Assembly (NCBI RefSeq): GCF_028689785.1
Contig: NZ_JAQVCN010000051.1
Span: 1-34,572 of the forward strand
Length of the DNA stretch: 34,572 nucleotides
Direction of reading: 5' to 3'
DNA from: Zoogloea sp.
Lineage (GTDB): Bacteria; Pseudomonadota; Gammaproteobacteria; Burkholderiales; Rhodocyclaceae
Each line of letters begins with the position of its first letter. Within the stretch, counting starts at the first letter, position 1. The translations under genes and the position numbers were made by a program. Of this stretch, positions 12,645 to 22,620 are shown in pieces. The notes under the pieces were generated by a model. It searched no databases. It was not told the DNA's origin and saw nothing but the letters and a program-made list of their open reading frames with translations.

Positions 12645-13799
12645 TTATTCGTCACGGATGCCGATGGCGGCGCGGGCGGCCAGGGCCTTGGCGAGCACGT
12701 CGGCGGCATCGCTGCCCACCACCGTGAAGTGGCCCATCTTGCGACCATGGCGGGCGTGATGCTTGGCATAGAGATGCAGGCGCAGGCCAGGCACGGCATG
12801 CAGCACCGACCAGTCAGGCTCGCGGTAGCGGCCGTGGGGGTCGCCGCCCTCGAACCACAGTTCGCCCAGCAGATTGACCATGACGGAGGCGCTGTGCTGG
12901 CGCGGCTCGCCCAGGGGCAGGCCACACAGGGCACGCACCTGCTGGTCATACTGGCTGACGGCGCAGGCGTCTATGGTGTGATGGCCGCTGTTGTGGGGGC
13001 GCGGCGCCATTTCATTGACCACCAGCTGACCGCGGCTGACGAAGAACTCGACGGCCAGGGTGCCGATGAAACCCAGGCGCTCGGCGATGCGTTCGGCGTA
13101 TTCCTGGGCCGAATCCTGCTGGCAGGCGGAGGCGCGGGCCGGAGCAATGGAGACGTCGAGGATGCCGCCGGTGTGACGGTTTTCAACGGTGGGGAAGCAG
13201 CGGGTCTTGCCGTCTTCGTCGCGGGCCAGCACCACCGAGACTTCGTAATCAAGGCTCAGCATCTGCTCCAGCACGCAGGGCTCACCCTTGAACTGGCGGA
13301 AGGCGTGCAGGGCTTCGGCGGCGTTGGCCACGCGGGCCTGGCCCTTGCCGTCGTAGCCGAAGCGGGCCACCTTGAGGATGGCCGGGTAGAGGCTGGCGTC
13401 GGCAGCGGCGATGTCGGCGTCGGACTGGATGACGGCGAAGGGGCCGTGGGGGATGCCGTTGTCGCGCAGGAAGGATTTTTCGGCGATGCGGTTCTGGCAC
13501 ACGGCCACTGCCGAGGCGCCGGGGCGCACGGGAATGAACTTGGCCAGGTAGTCGAGGGTGGTGGCCGGGACGTTCTCGAACTCGGTGGTGACTGCAGCGC
13601 AGCCGTCGGCCAGGGCGTCGAGGGCGGCGAAGTCGTCGTAGCCGGCCTGCAGGTGGCGGTCGGCGATGAGGCCCGCCGGGCTGTGGGGATCGGGGTCGAG
13701 GACCCAGACCTTGTAGCCCATTTCATGGGCTGCGGCGACGAAGAAGCGGCCAAGCTGGCCGCCGCCGAGCATGCCGAGGGTGGCGGGCGGGAGAATCAT
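12645..13799 (-). CDS. purK: 5-(carboxyamino)imidazole ribonucleotide synthase
   Basis: PurK carboxylates AIR with bicarbonate and ATP to give N5-CAIR in purine biosynthesis. The 384-aa length is typical. The N-terminus MILPPATLGMLGGGQLGRFF is diagnostic, followed by an ATP-grasp domain (EKSFLRDNGIPHGPF, KVARFGYDGKGQARV, VLEQMLSLDYEVSV) and the conserved VNEMAPRPHNSGHHTIDAC. AGGA lies about 8 bases before ATG 13799. It sits 28 bases after purE, whose product uses N5-CAIR, so the two consecutive steps are cotranscribed. Confidence 0.97.
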   Translation of the reverse strand: MILPPATLGMLGGGQLGRFFVAAAHEMGYKVWVLDPDPHSPAGLIADRHLQAGYDDFAALDALADGCAAVTTEFENVPATTLDYLAKFIPVRPGASAVAVCQNRIAEKSFLRDNGIPHGPFAVIQSDADIAAADASLYPAILKVARFGYDGKGQARVANAAEALHAFRQFKGEPCVLEQMLSLDYEVSVVLARDEDGKTRCFPTVENRHTGGILDVSIAPARASACQQDSAQEYAERIAERLGFIGTLAVEFFVSRGQLVVNEMAPRPHNSGHHTIDACAVSQYDQQVRALCGLPLGEPRQHSASVMVNLLGELWFEGGDPHGRYREPDWSVLHAVPGLRLHLYAKHHARHGRKMGHFTVVGSDAADVLAKALAARAAIGIRDE

Positions 13800-13827
13800 C
13801 GCGTCAGTCCTGCAAAATCAGTGGGGG

Positions 13828-14325
13828 TCAGACCGGATCGAGGGTCATGGCCAGCACGCTGGCGGTCTGGTCGGCACGGAAGGCGTCGAGCTTGTCGGCC
13901 AGCGCCGCATCGGTAGACGCCAGCAGGGCCACGGCAAACAGGCCCGCGTTGGCGGCACCGGCCTCGCCGATGGCGAAGGTAGCCACCGGGATGCCCTTGG
14001 GCATCTGGACGATGGAGAGCAGGGAATCCTTGCCCGACAGGGCCTTGGACTGCACCGGCACGCCGAGCACCGGCACGGGGGTCTTGGCGGCGATCATGCC
14101 CGGCAGGTGGGCGGCGCCGCCGGCTCCGGCAATGATGGCACGCAGGCCACGGGCGCGGGCCTGTTCGGCGTATTCGAACATCAGATCGGGGGTGCGGTGG
14201 GCCGAGACGACGCGGGCCTCGAAGGGCACGCCGAAATCCTTCAGCACCTTGGCCGCAGCCTGCATGGTGGGCCAGTCGGAGTTGGACCCCATGACGATGC
14301 CGATGATGGGTTGTTGGTCGCTCAT
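13828..14325 (-). CDS. purE: 5-(carboxyamino)imidazole ribonucleotide mutase
   Basis: PurE class I rearranges N5-CAIR to CAIR. The 165-aa protein has the GSNSDWPTM phosphate-binding start, the [13 protein letters not shown] motif and [17 protein letters not shown], all diagnostic. The start ATG 14325 lies 3 bases after the folD stop, indicating tight coupling. The partner purK follows. Confidence 0.97.
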   Translation of the reverse strand: MSDQQPIIGIVMGSNSDWPTMQAAAKVLKDFGVPFEARVVSAHRTPDLMFEYAEQARARGLRAIIAGAGGAAHLPGMIAAKTPVPVLGVPVQSKALSGKDSLLSIVQMPKGIPVATFAIGEAGAANAGLFAVALLASTDAALADKLDAFRADQTASVLAMTLDPV

Positions 14326-14328
14326 GGT

Positions 14329-15186
14329 TCAGGCCTTCCGGGCTGCGCGGCTTGCCGACTCGACGGTATTGGCGAGCAGCATGGTGATGGTCATGGGGCC
14401 GACGCCACCAGGCACCGGGGTGATGGCGCCAGCGACATCTTTGGCGGATTCGAAATCCACATCGCCACAGAGCTTGCCGTCGGGAAGACGGTTGATGCCC
14501 ACGTCGATGACGACGGCGCCGGGGCGCACCATGTCGCCGGTGACGAATTTGGGCTTGCCAATGGCGGCCACCAGGATGTCGGCGCGGCGGGTGTGGAAGT
14601 TCAGGTCGCGGGTGCCCGAGTGGCACACGGTGACGGTGGCGCCCGCAGCGGTGAGGAGCATGGCCATGGGCTTGCCAACGATGTTGGAGCGCCCGATCAC
14701 CACGGCTTCAGCGCCGCGCAGGGGTGTTTCGATGCTCTTGAGCATTTCCATCACGCCGTTGGGCGTGCACGGAATGAAGGCTTCCTGGCCCTGGGACAGG
14801 CGGCCGACGTTCTCGGCATGAAAGCCGTCCACGTCCTTCTCGACGGAGATGGCTTCGAGCACGGCCTTCTCGTCAAAGTGCTTGGGCAGGGGCAGTTGCA
14901 CCAGGATGCCGTGCACCGAGGGGTCGGCGTTGAGTTCGGCGATCTTGCCGAGCACATCGGCAGGGGCCGTGTCCTGGGCGTATTCAAACTTGAGGGACCT
15001 GATGCCGGCCTTCTCGCAGCCCGCCACCTTGTTGCGCACGTAAACGGCAGAGGCCGGATCGCCCCCCACCAGGATCACGGCCAGACAAGGCTGGGTGCCT
15101 TTGGCGGTCAGTTCAGCCGCCTTCGCGGCGAGTTCCCCGCGCAGTTTCGCGGAAAGCGCGTTGCCATCGATGATGCGAGCCGTCAT
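14329..15186 (-). CDS. folD: bifunctional methylenetetrahydrofolate dehydrogenase/cyclohydrolase
   Basis: FolD converts 5,10-methylene-THF to 10-formyl-THF via methenyl-THF using NADP. The 285-aa protein has [20 protein letters not shown] with the following K of the active site ([13 protein letters not shown]), [18 protein letters not shown], the NADP motif [11 protein letters not shown] and [21 protein letters not shown] lies about 8 bases before ATG 15186. It heads a cluster with purE and purK; since 10-formyl-THF is the formyl donor for two purine steps, the grouping is metabolically sensible. Confidence 0.97.
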   Translation of the reverse strand: MTARIIDGNALSAKLRGELAAKAAELTAKGTQPCLAVILVGGDPASAVYVRNKVAGCEKAGIRSLKFEYAQDTAPADVLGKIAELNADPSVHGILVQLPLPKHFDEKAVLEAISVEKDVDGFHAENVGRLSQGQEAFIPCTPNGVMEMLKSIETPLRGAEAVVIGRSNIVGKPMAMLLTAAGATVTVCHSGTRDLNFHTRRADILVAAIGKPKFVTGDMVRPGAVVIDVGINRLPDGKLCGDVDFESAKDVAGAITPVPGGVGPMTITMLLANTVESASRAARKA

Positions 15187-15213
15187 GTTGCCGTCCCTCG
15201 GGAAAAACCCGTG

Positions 15214-15222
15214 AGTATACCA
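15214..15222 (-). promoter_or_regulatory. candidate extended -10 promoter for folD
   Basis: On the minus strand TGGTATACT gives a -10 box TATACT with the TGn extension, about 28 bases before the folD ATG. No good -35 box is visible, as is common for extended -10 promoters. Confidence 0.4.
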
Positions 15223-15329
15223 TTACCTACAGTTGCCGCTTCATGGTCCGACAGCCCGGGCGGGCGGCAAACTTGCACGCCGGATCGGTGGCATGCGATT
15301 CTGAAACCGACATGAACAAGGGAAACGAA

Positions 15330-16049
15330 ATGTCCGGTCCGGAAAAAGAGATTCTTGATGGCATTGCCACGCGCTCGGTTTACGCCCAGGGCGCCAATGC
15401 GGCGAGCACCCGTTACTGTTTTCGGGTTCTGCGGCGCTTCCTGGCCGAGGGCGACGTACTCGAACTGGGGCCGGCCGAAGGGCTGATGACCGAACTGCTC
15501 CAGTCCACCGGCAGGCGGATCACCTGCGTTGAAGGGGCAGAGGCTTTCTGCCAGTCGCTGTTGGCCCGGTTTCCGGAGATTGAGGTTGTCCAGGCCCTGT
15601 TCGAGGACTACCGCCCGGACAGACAGTTCGGCACCATCGTGATGGGCCATGTGCTCGAACACGTGGAAGATCCGATCGCCATCCTGAAGCTGGCCAAGGG
15701 CTGGCTGGCACCCGGCGGAAAGCTCTTTGCGGCAGTTCCAAACGCCCGCTCCCTGCACCGTCAGGCCGGCGTGATCATGGGCGTACTGGAAGCCGAGAAT
15801 GCCCTCAACGACATGGACCGGCGCCACGGACACCGCCGGGTGTTCGACCCGGAGAGCTTCAGGCAGGCCTTTCTCGGTGCGGGCATGGCGATAGATTTCT
15901 TTGGCGGCTACTTTCTCAAGCCGGTCTCGTCGGGGCAGATCGAGGCGAACTGGAGTGATGCCATGCTGGACGCCTTCATGGTCCTCGGCGAGCGCTACCC
16001 CGACATCGCCGGGGAGATCTACGTGCTCGCCGCCCGGCCGGCAAGCTAG
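15330..16049 (+). CDS. class I SAM-dependent methyltransferase, 239 aa
   Basis: The protein contains SAM motif I VLELGPAEGLM (43-53), an acidic residue after the second strand (CVEGAEAF), and a post-motif region IVMGHVLEHVEDPIAIL with LAPGGKLFAAVPNARS, the layout of Methyltransf_11/23-type enzymes (UbiG-like, often acting on small molecules or sugars). ATG 15330 is chosen because AAGGGA lies 6 bases upstream; ATGs at 15312 and a frame start at 15243 lack a binding site. The substrate is unknown. It is convergent with the MBL-fold gene, only 11 bases between their stops. Confidence 0.8.
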   Translation: MSGPEKEILDGIATRSVYAQGANAASTRYCFRVLRRFLAEGDVLELGPAEGLMTELLQSTGRRITCVEGAEAFCQSLLARFPEIEVVQALFEDYRPDRQFGTIVMGHVLEHVEDPIAILKLAKGWLAPGGKLFAAVPNARSLHRQAGVIMGVLEAENALNDMDRRHGHRRVFDPESFRQAFLGAGMAIDFFGGYFLKPVSSGQIEANWSDAMLDAFMVLGERYPDIAGEIYVLAARPAS

Positions 16050-16060
16050 GCCCGGCAGGC

Positions 16061-17446
16061 TCAGCCGAAGGTCAGCAGATCCCGCTCGAAGTTGGCCCGC
16101 GCCTCGGCCGTGGCCTGGAGGATGGACATCATCACCGAGGTCCTGGCAATGCTCTGCAGTGCGTCCGCCCCCAGGCGCCCTTCCCTGAAATGGATGCCGA
16201 TATTGTTGGCATAGGGGACGAAGAAGAAAATGAAGAAGCGGTGGGCGCTGGGGTAATTGAACTGGATCCTGCCGTTGATGGTGAGGGTGCCCCGGCCGAA
16301 ATTGTTCTTCAGCAGAAAACACAGGGTCTCCGCCGTCACCGTGAAATCGGCAGGTGTCGTTTCGCCATCGGGCAGCAGATCGAGTCGGTCCTGAAACAGG
16401 TGGAGCCGGACGCTGCGCCCCAGGTCCGGCAGATGCGCGACGATGGAGAAATCCCGGTTGCGGTCGGTCATGACGGCATCGATGGCGTTGTCCGACCAGG
16501 TCCGGGCAAAGAAATCGTGGTAGGCGCGGTCAATGTCGTCCAGGCCGACCTCGCGATCGGTGTAGTCCCTGACCCGGATGCCTGAGGCCGCCGCCTCCCA
16601 GAAGGCGATGGATTCGCGGTTTTCGGCAGTGAAATCGCGGCTCAGCATGTCCTGCACTCCGAAAACCTGATCGGGGCGGGGAATGACGATCAGGCCCGCG
16701 TAGTCCCGCAGCGCGTTCATCACGTACGGAAGCCAGCTCCGGTTCCAGTAGAAGTTCTCTTCGTGGGCGTAGTGGACAAAGGACGCAAAGAGAATGAGCT
16801 TCTTTGGCTGAAATGCCTCGATGTAGGTCTTGAGGCGGGCGATGACCAGATCCTGCTGATGGAGGGGCGTGGCCTCGTCACCAATGTTGCCCGCCCAGTT
16901 GGCGTAGGAGAACTGGGCGGCCAGCACATCGATCCGGGGATGGCGCTTGTGAATCCGCTCGATGTTGCCCCCCATCTCCAGCCGTGCATCATTGGCATTG
17001 AGGAAGACGCTTCCGTCCGGGAATTCGACCACCGCCGCCGAATCGTAGCCGTCACTGACATAGATCGTCTGGCGGATGTCGCCGAAGGTGCAGGTCACGC
17101 CATCGTCCATCTCGGCGCAGGTGTGCCCCCTGGCAGCCAGGAAGGCCCGGACCTTGCCATCGCTGGTCTTCTGGTACAGGAAGCGCCTGGGTGCGCCAAG
17201 CCGGCGCAGGGTGGGAATCGAGAAATGGTCGGGATGCTCGTGGGAGAGCCAGATGTAGTCGCAGTCGATCTCGTCGATCCGGTGTGACTGCTCAACCAGC
17301 AGGCGCCAGCCATCATTGAAGGCCGTGCCCTCGAACCAGGGGTCACACAGAATCCGTACGCCGGGGCTTTCAAGAACAATGCAGCTGTGGTTCAAGAACC
17401 TGATCCGGCATGCATCCGCTGCCGGCTGTCCTGCTTCCTGGGTCAT
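16061..17446 (-). CDS. MBL-fold metallohydrolase with SCP2-like C-terminal domain, 461 aa
   Basis: The N-terminal half is a UlaG-type metallo-beta-lactamase fold: FLNHSCIVLESPGVRILCDP (17-36) and the metal motif SHEHPDHF with His69, His71, Asp73 and His74. The C-terminal region (about 355-430; DFTVTAETLCFLLKNNFGRG, then TINGRIQFN) resembles SCP2-type lipid-binding domains. This arrangement suggests a hydrolase acting on a hydrophobic or sugar-linked substrate; the reaction is unknown. ATG 17446 is used because AGGGAAAC directly precedes it; an upstream ATG at 17479 lacks a site. It ends 11 bases from the convergent methyltransferase gene. Confidence 0.75.
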   Translation of the reverse strand: MTQEAGQPAADACRIRFLNHSCIVLESPGVRILCDPWFEGTAFNDGWRLLVEQSHRIDEIDCDYIWLSHEHPDHFSIPTLRRLGAPRRFLYQKTSDGKVRAFLAARGHTCAEMDDGVTCTFGDIRQTIYVSDGYDSAAVVEFPDGSVFLNANDARLEMGGNIERIHKRHPRIDVLAAQFSYANWAGNIGDEATPLHQQDLVIARLKTYIEAFQPKKLILFASFVHYAHEENFYWNRSWLPYVMNALRDYAGLIVIPRPDQVFGVQDMLSRDFTAENRESIAFWEAAASGIRVRDYTDREVGLDDIDRAYHDFFARTWSDNAIDAVMTDRNRDFSIVAHLPDLGRSVRLHLFQDRLDLLPDGETTPADFTVTAETLCFLLKNNFGRGTLTINGRIQFNYPSAHRFFIFFFVPYANNIGIHFREGRLGADALQSIARTSVMMSILQATAEARANFERDLLTFG

Positions 17447-17513
17447 GTTTCCCTGCTCGTGCGTACGCACCCTGATCAAAACCGGATTTTAATCCAGCCC
17501 GACCGCCAGGGCC

Positions 17514-18131
17514 TCAGACGCGCTGCACGCCCTCGATGGCCATCACGCTCTGGACGAGTTCGGCGAGGGACTGGGCGGCCATCTTTTCCATCACCCGGGC
17601 CCGGTGCACCTCGACGGTCTTGATGCTGATGCCCAGCACGTCGGCAATCTGCTTGTTGAGCTTGCCGCCGATGATCAGGTCGAGCACCTCGCGTTCGCGC
17701 TGGGTGAGCTGGTCGAGACGGCGCGAAACTTCGGCGTCCTGGCGGCGGCGGGCGCGATGCTCCTGTTCGGCGACCAGGCACTGGCTCACCAGGCGCAGCA
17801 ACTCGGCGTCGTTGAAGGGCTTCTCGATGAAGTCCACGGCGCCCTTCTTGAGCGCAGCCACCGCCATGGGCACGTCGCCATGGCCGGTGATGAAGATGAT
17901 GGGCAGGGTCGAGTACTGGGCGCGCAGGCGTTCGTGGAGTTCCAGCCCGCTCATGCCGGGCATGCGCACGTCGAGCAGCAGGCAGCCGTTGAACTCGGGC
18001 CGCCAGGCCTTGAGGAAGTCTTCGGCCGAGGCAAAGGCCGCCACCTTGAAACCCTGGGATTCGAGCAGCCAAGCGAGGGAGTCGCGCAGGGCTTCGTCGT
18101 CATCCACCAGGTAGATGATCTGTTCAGGCAT
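17514..18131 (-). CDS. FixJ-family response regulator
   Basis: The 205-aa protein has a receiver domain with the acidic pair Asp10-Asp11, phosphoacceptor Asp54 in LLLDVRMPG, Thr82 in ITGHGD and Lys104 in EKPF, then a LuxR-type helix-turn-helix at about 142-184 ([35 protein letters not shown]). It is a DNA-binding transcription regulator phosphorylated by the kinase encoded upstream, with which it overlaps by 8 bases. ATG 18131 begins the family's usual [12 protein letters not shown]. Candidate target: the divergent promoter region at 20842-21155. Close families include FixJ, TodT and StyR; the signal cannot be read from this gene. Confidence 0.9.
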   Translation of the reverse strand: MPEQIIYLVDDDEALRDSLAWLLESQGFKVAAFASAEDFLKAWRPEFNGCLLLDVRMPGMSGLELHERLRAQYSTLPIIFITGHGDVPMAVAALKKGAVDFIEKPFNDAELLRLVSQCLVAEQEHRARRRQDAEVSRRLDQLTQREREVLDLIIGGKLNKQIADVLGISIKTVEVHRARVMEKMAAQSLAELVQSVMAIEGVQRV

Positions 18132-20841
18132 CGACACTTGCGGTTTCAAGGGCAGTCTCCAGGGGCAGGGTGAAGCGGAAGATACATCCTCCCGCGGGGT
18201 TGGCGTCCACCCACAGACGCCCTTCGTGGAATTCGACGATGGAACGGCAGATATTGAGCCCCATCCCCATGCCCTCGCTCTTGGTGGTGTAGAAGGGCGA
18301 GAAGAGCTTTTCGCGGGCTTCGTCTGACAGGCCCTGGCCCCGGTCGGCGATCGACACCTCCACCTGCCGTGGCTCCACGCGGCGGGCCGAGACGATGACG
18401 ACACGTTCGTCGGCAGGCGTCTCGGCCATGGCTTCGATGCCGTTCTTGACCAGGTTGAGCAGCACCTGCTCCACCATCACCGTGTCGGCAAACACCGGCG
18501 GCAGGTCGGGTGGAAGCTGGCTCAGCACCTGAGCGCCATGGCGACGGGCGTCGATCTCGACGAAGCCGATGGCGTCGTCCACGATGGTCGCCAGGGGCAC
18601 CGCGTGGCGACGCGGCTCGCTCTTCTTCACGAACTCGCGCACCCGCCGGATGATCTTGCCGGCCCGCTCGGCCTGGGCGCTGGCCTTTTGCATGGCGGTG
18701 AGAATGTCTTCCTGGCGATAGTCGCCAGACTGCAGGCGATTGACGCACCCCATGGAGTAGTTGGCGATGGCCGCCAGAGGCTGGTTGAGCTCATGGGCCA
18801 GGGTCGAGGCCATCTCGCCCATGGTGATCAGGCGGGAGGTGCGCTGCAGGCGCTCCTGCTGAGCGCGGTTCTCCTCGTCCACGCGCTTGCGGTCGGTGAT
18901 GTCGGTGGCGATGGCCATGCGCACCACGCGCCCGTCCACCCAGCGGGTGGCCCGCTCGCGGATGTGGTACCAGCGGCCGGACAGCACATTCTGCAATTCG
19001 CCGTCGTAAAGCTCGCGGGGCACCTGCTCGGGGGCCAGGCGGCGCGGGTCCACGTCGTACCACAGGGTGTCGGGCGGCGTCGGCAAACCGTAAATACCCA
19101 CCCGCTGCCCCACTGCGTCGTAGCCGTAAATGCTCTTGAAGGCCCGGTTGGCAAACAGGATTTCGTCGTTGGCCGCGTCCGCTACATATACTGCGGCATC
19201 CAGCCCGTCGAGCACGGCCACGAAGCGCTCGTGAGCCTCCTCAAGTTCGGCGCGCACCCGCTTGGGCTCGGTGATGTCGGTGATCGAGGCCATCCAGCCG
19301 GTCTGCCGCCCTTCCCCGTCAATCAGCGGTGAGAGGTAGAAGCGGGCGTCCAGGCGCTCCCCGCTCTTGCGCTGGATGGACATTTCGAAGCCGGTGGCCG
19401 GTGCATCCCCCGCCAGGGTGATCTCCAGGTTGCGCTGCAGGGCCGGGTAGTTGTCCCGCGGCCAGTAGGGGAATGGCGCCCGCGCGCCCACCAGCTCATC
19501 CGGTGACCAGCCGGTCATGCGGCAGAAGGCCGGGTTCACGTAGATGATCTTGCCGCTCAGGTCGATGGCGCGCAGGCCGGTGATGAGGGATTCTTCCATT
19601 GCCTTGCGGAAGGCATATTCGCCGCGCAGGGCCTCCTCGGCAGCCTTGCGCCCGGTGATGTCGTGGGCCACCGCGTACATCAGGCGCTCTTCGGGCACGG
19701 AGTTCACGCTCCAGGCCAGCCACTTGTAGCTGCCATCAAGGCAGCGGCAGCGGTTTTCGAAGGCCCCCGGCGTACCCGCGGCCAGGCTGCGCAGATGCTC
19801 AATGGTCTCGGCTACATCTTCGGCGTGGATGAAATCGATCAGCGGCCGCCCCGGCAGGTCGTCCGGAGCATGGCCCAGGATGCGCTCGAAGGCCGGGTTG
19901 CAGCGCCGGAACACCCCATTGAGACCGAGGATGGCCAGCATGTCCAGGGACAGGTTGAAGAGCCGGTCACGCTCCTTCTCCACCCTCACCCGCCGCTGCA
20001 TGTGGGCGCGAAGCAACCACAGGCTCCACAGCACGAAGAAGCTCAACCCGACGATGACCGCCATCGGGAAGGCCGGCGGCAGGTTGCTCTCGGTGTGATA
20101 CGCGGTGGCCTGCAGGGTCAGGCCGTTGCCCGGCGGATCGAGGGGAACAGAGAAGGCGAGACTCTCGTCCAGGGGACGCATCGCCGAATTGGCCGCCAGC
20201 ACCTCACCCCGTCCGTCAGCAAAGGTCAGGCGATACTTCTCGCCGAACCAGCTCGGCACCAGGTAGGTCACCATGCGCTCGATCGAGTACACCGCGACGA
20301 TGGCGCCCAGGGTGCTGCGCCCTTGCTGTACCGGCACGTAAACCTCCAGCACAGCCATGTTGCGGCCATTCACGTAGGGGTCGCCATACACAGGCCGCCC
20401 CAGCTCCCGCGCCTTCGCCAGCACCACCGACTGGATGCCTGACAGGGCATCTCCGACCAGCCAGTCTGTGGTGTCGAAGGGGGCGGTCCACTTGACGCGC
20501 TGGTCGTCCGAGATCCACACCACATTGACCAGCTCGGCATTGTTGGCGATGTGCTGGTTGGCTCGCACCTGGAAAGAATCCGCGTCCAGCGTATTGGCCG
20601 CCAGCTCCCGGGCCAGCTGGCCAAGGAACTCCTCGGTGCCCTGCATGTGCAAGCGCATGGTCTGCTCCGCCCACTGCACATCGCGGGCCAGGGCGTTGCG
20701 CTGGGTCTCACCCTCCTGGCGCTGGAGGATCCACACCAGCACCAGCATGGCCAGCGCAAACACCAGTACGGCGATGTAGGGCGCAGTCCAGTACCAGTTG
20801 GGCCGGGCGGTCTGGGGGGAAGGCAGATTCTTGTTCGACAT
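18124..20841 (-). CDS. membrane sensor histidine kinase with three PAS domains, 905 aa
   Basis: From ATG 20841 (AGGG just upstream; the frame also opens at 20880) the protein has TM1 at about 21-39, a periplasmic sensor region 40-257, TM2 at 258-277, PAS domains near 292-400, 410-525 and 538-650 (two end in DITGRK and DITDRK), a HisKA domain with His683 in [12 protein letters not shown], and a HATPase domain with Asn800 in [14 protein letters not shown] (833-838) and GMGMGLNIC. The kinase core is of the FixL/ThiS-related class paired with FixJ-type regulators. None of the PAS domains shows a haem or flavin motif I can assert. The adjacent, divergent binding protein could deliver the ligand to the periplasmic domain. 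Confidence 0.9.
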   Translation of the reverse strand: MSNKNLPSPQTARPNWYWTAPYIAVLVFALAMLVLVWILQRQEGETQRNALARDVQWAEQTMRLHMQGTEEFLGQLARELAANTLDADSFQVRANQHIANNAELVNVVWISDDQRVKWTAPFDTTDWLVGDALSGIQSVVLAKARELGRPVYGDPYVNGRNMAVLEVYVPVQQGRSTLGAIVAVYSIERMVTYLVPSWFGEKYRLTFADGRGEVLAANSAMRPLDESLAFSVPLDPPGNGLTLQATAYHTESNLPPAFPMAVIVGLSFFVLWSLWLLRAHMQRRVRVEKERDRLFNLSLDMLAILGLNGVFRRCNPAFERILGHAPDDLPGRPLIDFIHAEDVAETIEHLRSLAAGTPGAFENRCRCLDGSYKWLAWSVNSVPEERLMYAVAHDITGRKAAEEALRGEYAFRKAMEESLITGLRAIDLSGKIIYVNPAFCRMTGWSPDELVGARAPFPYWPRDNYPALQRNLEITLAGDAPATGFEMSIQRKSGERLDARFYLSPLIDGEGRQTGWMASITDITEPKRVRAELEEAHERFVAVLDGLDAAVYVADAANDEILFANRAFKSIYGYDAVGQRVGIYGLPTPPDTLWYDVDPRRLAPEQVPRELYDGELQNVLSGRWYHIRERATRWVDGRVVRMAIATDITDRKRVDEENRAQQERLQRTSRLITMGEMASTLAHELNQPLAAIANYSMGCVNRLQSGDYRQEDILTAMQKASAQAERAGKIIRRVREFVKKSEPRRHAVPLATIVDDAIGFVEIDARRHGAQVLSQLPPDLPPVFADTVMVEQVLLNLVKNGIEAMAETPADERVVIVSARRVEPRQVEVSIADRGQGLSDEAREKLFSPFYTTKSEGMGMGLNICRSIVEFHEGRLWVDANPAGGCIFRFTLPLETALETASVDA

Positions 20842-21155
20842 TTGCCCTGCATCCTGATATCGGAAGGGCAGATCGGGCATCGGGAGTTACCCTAACGGGA
20901 AGTGACAGCCTCCCCGAGGGAGCAAGATCATTCAAGCGCGGGCCTGGCCAACGGCTTGCCTGTCATCGGTGTAGGGAGGTCGACTGAATTCGCCCTCACA
21001 AGAACAGCCCTGCCCGCCGCACGCCGCCCGCCGCGCTTGTCGGTCGTCGCACCGGGGCTAAGGGTTGTCCCGCATTCCCGCCCCGGGCACCCGGGTCTAG
21101 GGTTACAGGTTGCATCCGTGCGAACCAGAGCCGACCCCGAGCGGCCACCCTATTG
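20842..21155. promoter_or_regulatory. divergent intergenic region, kinase / binding protein
   Basis: No gene is seen in these 314 bases. They hold a direct repeat, CTAAGGGTTG (21058-21067) and CTAGGGTTAC (21097-21106), spaced 39 bases, and a CCCGGG-CA-CCCGGG structure near 21082-21095. These could be sites for the FixJ-type regulator, but no consensus known to me confirms it. Confidence 0.3.
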
Positions 21156-22361
21156 ATGGAGACCACCTTGCTGCGATTCGTGCGCACGGCAACCCTGGCG
21201 GCGCTGACCCTGCTGGCATTGCCGGCCTCGGCTATCGAACCGATCCGCATTGGCGTATCGGGCCCCTTCACCGGGGGTTCCAACCCGATGGGCATCGCCA
21301 TGCGTGACGGCATCCGCCTGGCGGCGCGGGAGATCAACGAGGCCGGCGGCATTCTTGGTCGGCCGGTGCTGCTGGTGGAGCGGGACGACGAGGCCCGCCC
21401 CGAGCGCGGCGCCCAGGTGATACAAGAGCTCATCAACCAGGAAAGGGTGGTTGCCGGCCTGGGCATCGTGAATACCGGCGTGGCCCTGGCCAGCCAGCGC
21501 TTCTACCAGCAAGCCCACATCCCGATGATTACCTCGGTGGCCACAGGGTCGATCATCACCAAGCAGTTCCTGCCGCCCCAGTACCCCGACAACTACATCT
21601 TCCGGGTGTCGGCCCCCGACACCATCCAGGCGGCGATGATCGTCGAGGAGGCCGTGGTACGCCGGCGCCTGCGCAAGCTGGCGATCTTTCACGACAGCAC
21701 CAACTACGGCCAGCTCGGGCGGGAAGACCTGGAGCGTGCCCTGGAACGCCACAGCCTCAAGCCCGTGGCAATCGAGCGCTTCAACATTCGCGACGTGGAC
21801 ATGACCCCCCAACTGGCCCGAGCCAAGGCTGCCGGCGCCGAGGCCATCCTCACCTACGGGCTGGGCCCGGAACTGGCCCACCTGGCCAACAGCATGGTAC
21901 GCATCAGCTGGAAGGTTCCGCTGATGGGCAGCTGGGCCCTGGCCATGTCCAACTTCATCGACAACGCCGGCCCCAACGCCGAGGGCACGCGCATGCCCCA
22001 GACCTTCATCCAGGACGGCAACACCCCCCGGCGCAAGGCCTTCATCGACAAGTACCGCAAGAGCTTCGGTGTCGAGCGCATTCCGGTGGCCCCCGCTGCT
22101 GCCCAGGGCTATGACTCGATGCTGCTGTTGGCCGCCGCCATCCGGCAGGCCCGCAGCACCGAGGGCTCCCGCCTGCGCGATGCGCTGGAATCACTCAAGG
22201 AGCGGGTGGAAGGCATCGTGATGGTATATGATCGCCCCTTCTCCAGGACCGACCACGAGGCGATCGATACGCCACGGATCCCGGTCATCGGGGAAGTACG
22301 CAACAGTCAAGTGGTCTTCGCCTATGACGAAGACCGAAAGCGGGACGCGCAGTCCAAATGA
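21156..22361 (+). CDS. periplasmic substrate-binding protein, branched-chain amino acid/amide type
   Basis: The 401-aa product has a Sec signal peptide (hydrophobic ATLAALTLLALPASA, cleavage probably after ASA) and a Peripla_BP_6 fold: IEPIRIGVSGPFTGGSNPMG, IRLAAREINEAGGILGRPV, then the central SAPDTIQAAMIVEEAVV. It would bind a small ligand in the periplasm. ATG 21156 is the first ATG; TTG 21168 with GGAG 6 bases upstream is a good alternative, giving a protein 4 residues shorter. No permease or ATPase gene adjoins it. It is divergent from a two-component system and followed by a terminator, so it may be an orphan uptake component or a sensory partner. Confidence 0.87.
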   Translation: METTLLRFVRTATLAALTLLALPASAIEPIRIGVSGPFTGGSNPMGIAMRDGIRLAAREINEAGGILGRPVLLVERDDEARPERGAQVIQELINQERVVAGLGIVNTGVALASQRFYQQAHIPMITSVATGSIITKQFLPPQYPDNYIFRVSAPDTIQAAMIVEEAVVRRRLRKLAIFHDSTNYGQLGREDLERALERHSLKPVAIERFNIRDVDMTPQLARAKAAGAEAILTYGLGPELAHLANSMVRISWKVPLMGSWALAMSNFIDNAGPNAEGTRMPQTFIQDGNTPRRKAFIDKYRKSFGVERIPVAPAAAQGYDSMLLLAAAIRQARSTEGSRLRDALESLKERVEGIVMVYDRPFSRTDHEAIDTPRIPVIGEVRNSQVVFAYDEDRKRDAQSK

Positions 22362-22392
22362 TCCCGCACAGCGGAACTCACATTTCCGCGCA

Positions 22393-22440
22393 CGGCCGGG
22401 GGTTTTCTCCCTCCCTCCCTCGCCCCCGGCCGTTTTTTTT
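22393..22440 (+). terminator. intrinsic terminator after binding-protein gene
   Basis: CGGCCGGGGG (22393-22402) and CCCCCGGCCG (22423-22432) form a perfect 10-bp stem followed by eight T. It lies 31 bases past the stop codon. Confidence 0.9.
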
Positions 22441-22461
22441 CCTATCCCCGTCGAACGAAAC

Positions 22462-22496
22462 TTCGCCGGCCGGTGCCCCCAGGCCCGGCCGGCGAA
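22462..22496. repeat. perfect 12-bp GC-rich inverted repeat
   Basis: TTCGCCGGCCGG (22462-22473) and CCGGCCGGCGAA (22485-22496) are exact inverted copies with an 11-base spacer. No T run follows on either strand. It sits between the terminator above and the aceE promoter; role unknown. Confidence 0.6.
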
Positions 22497-22620
22497 CGTG
22501 CTCTTGATCAATCCGCCCGCTTGTCGGCCCCCGTCGCGAGGCCCCTTTACGCCCTTCGTGCGCCCTGCACAGGGGGCACTGTCACGCCTCGTCGACGTCA
22601 TGCGTAGGGGATCTTACGTA

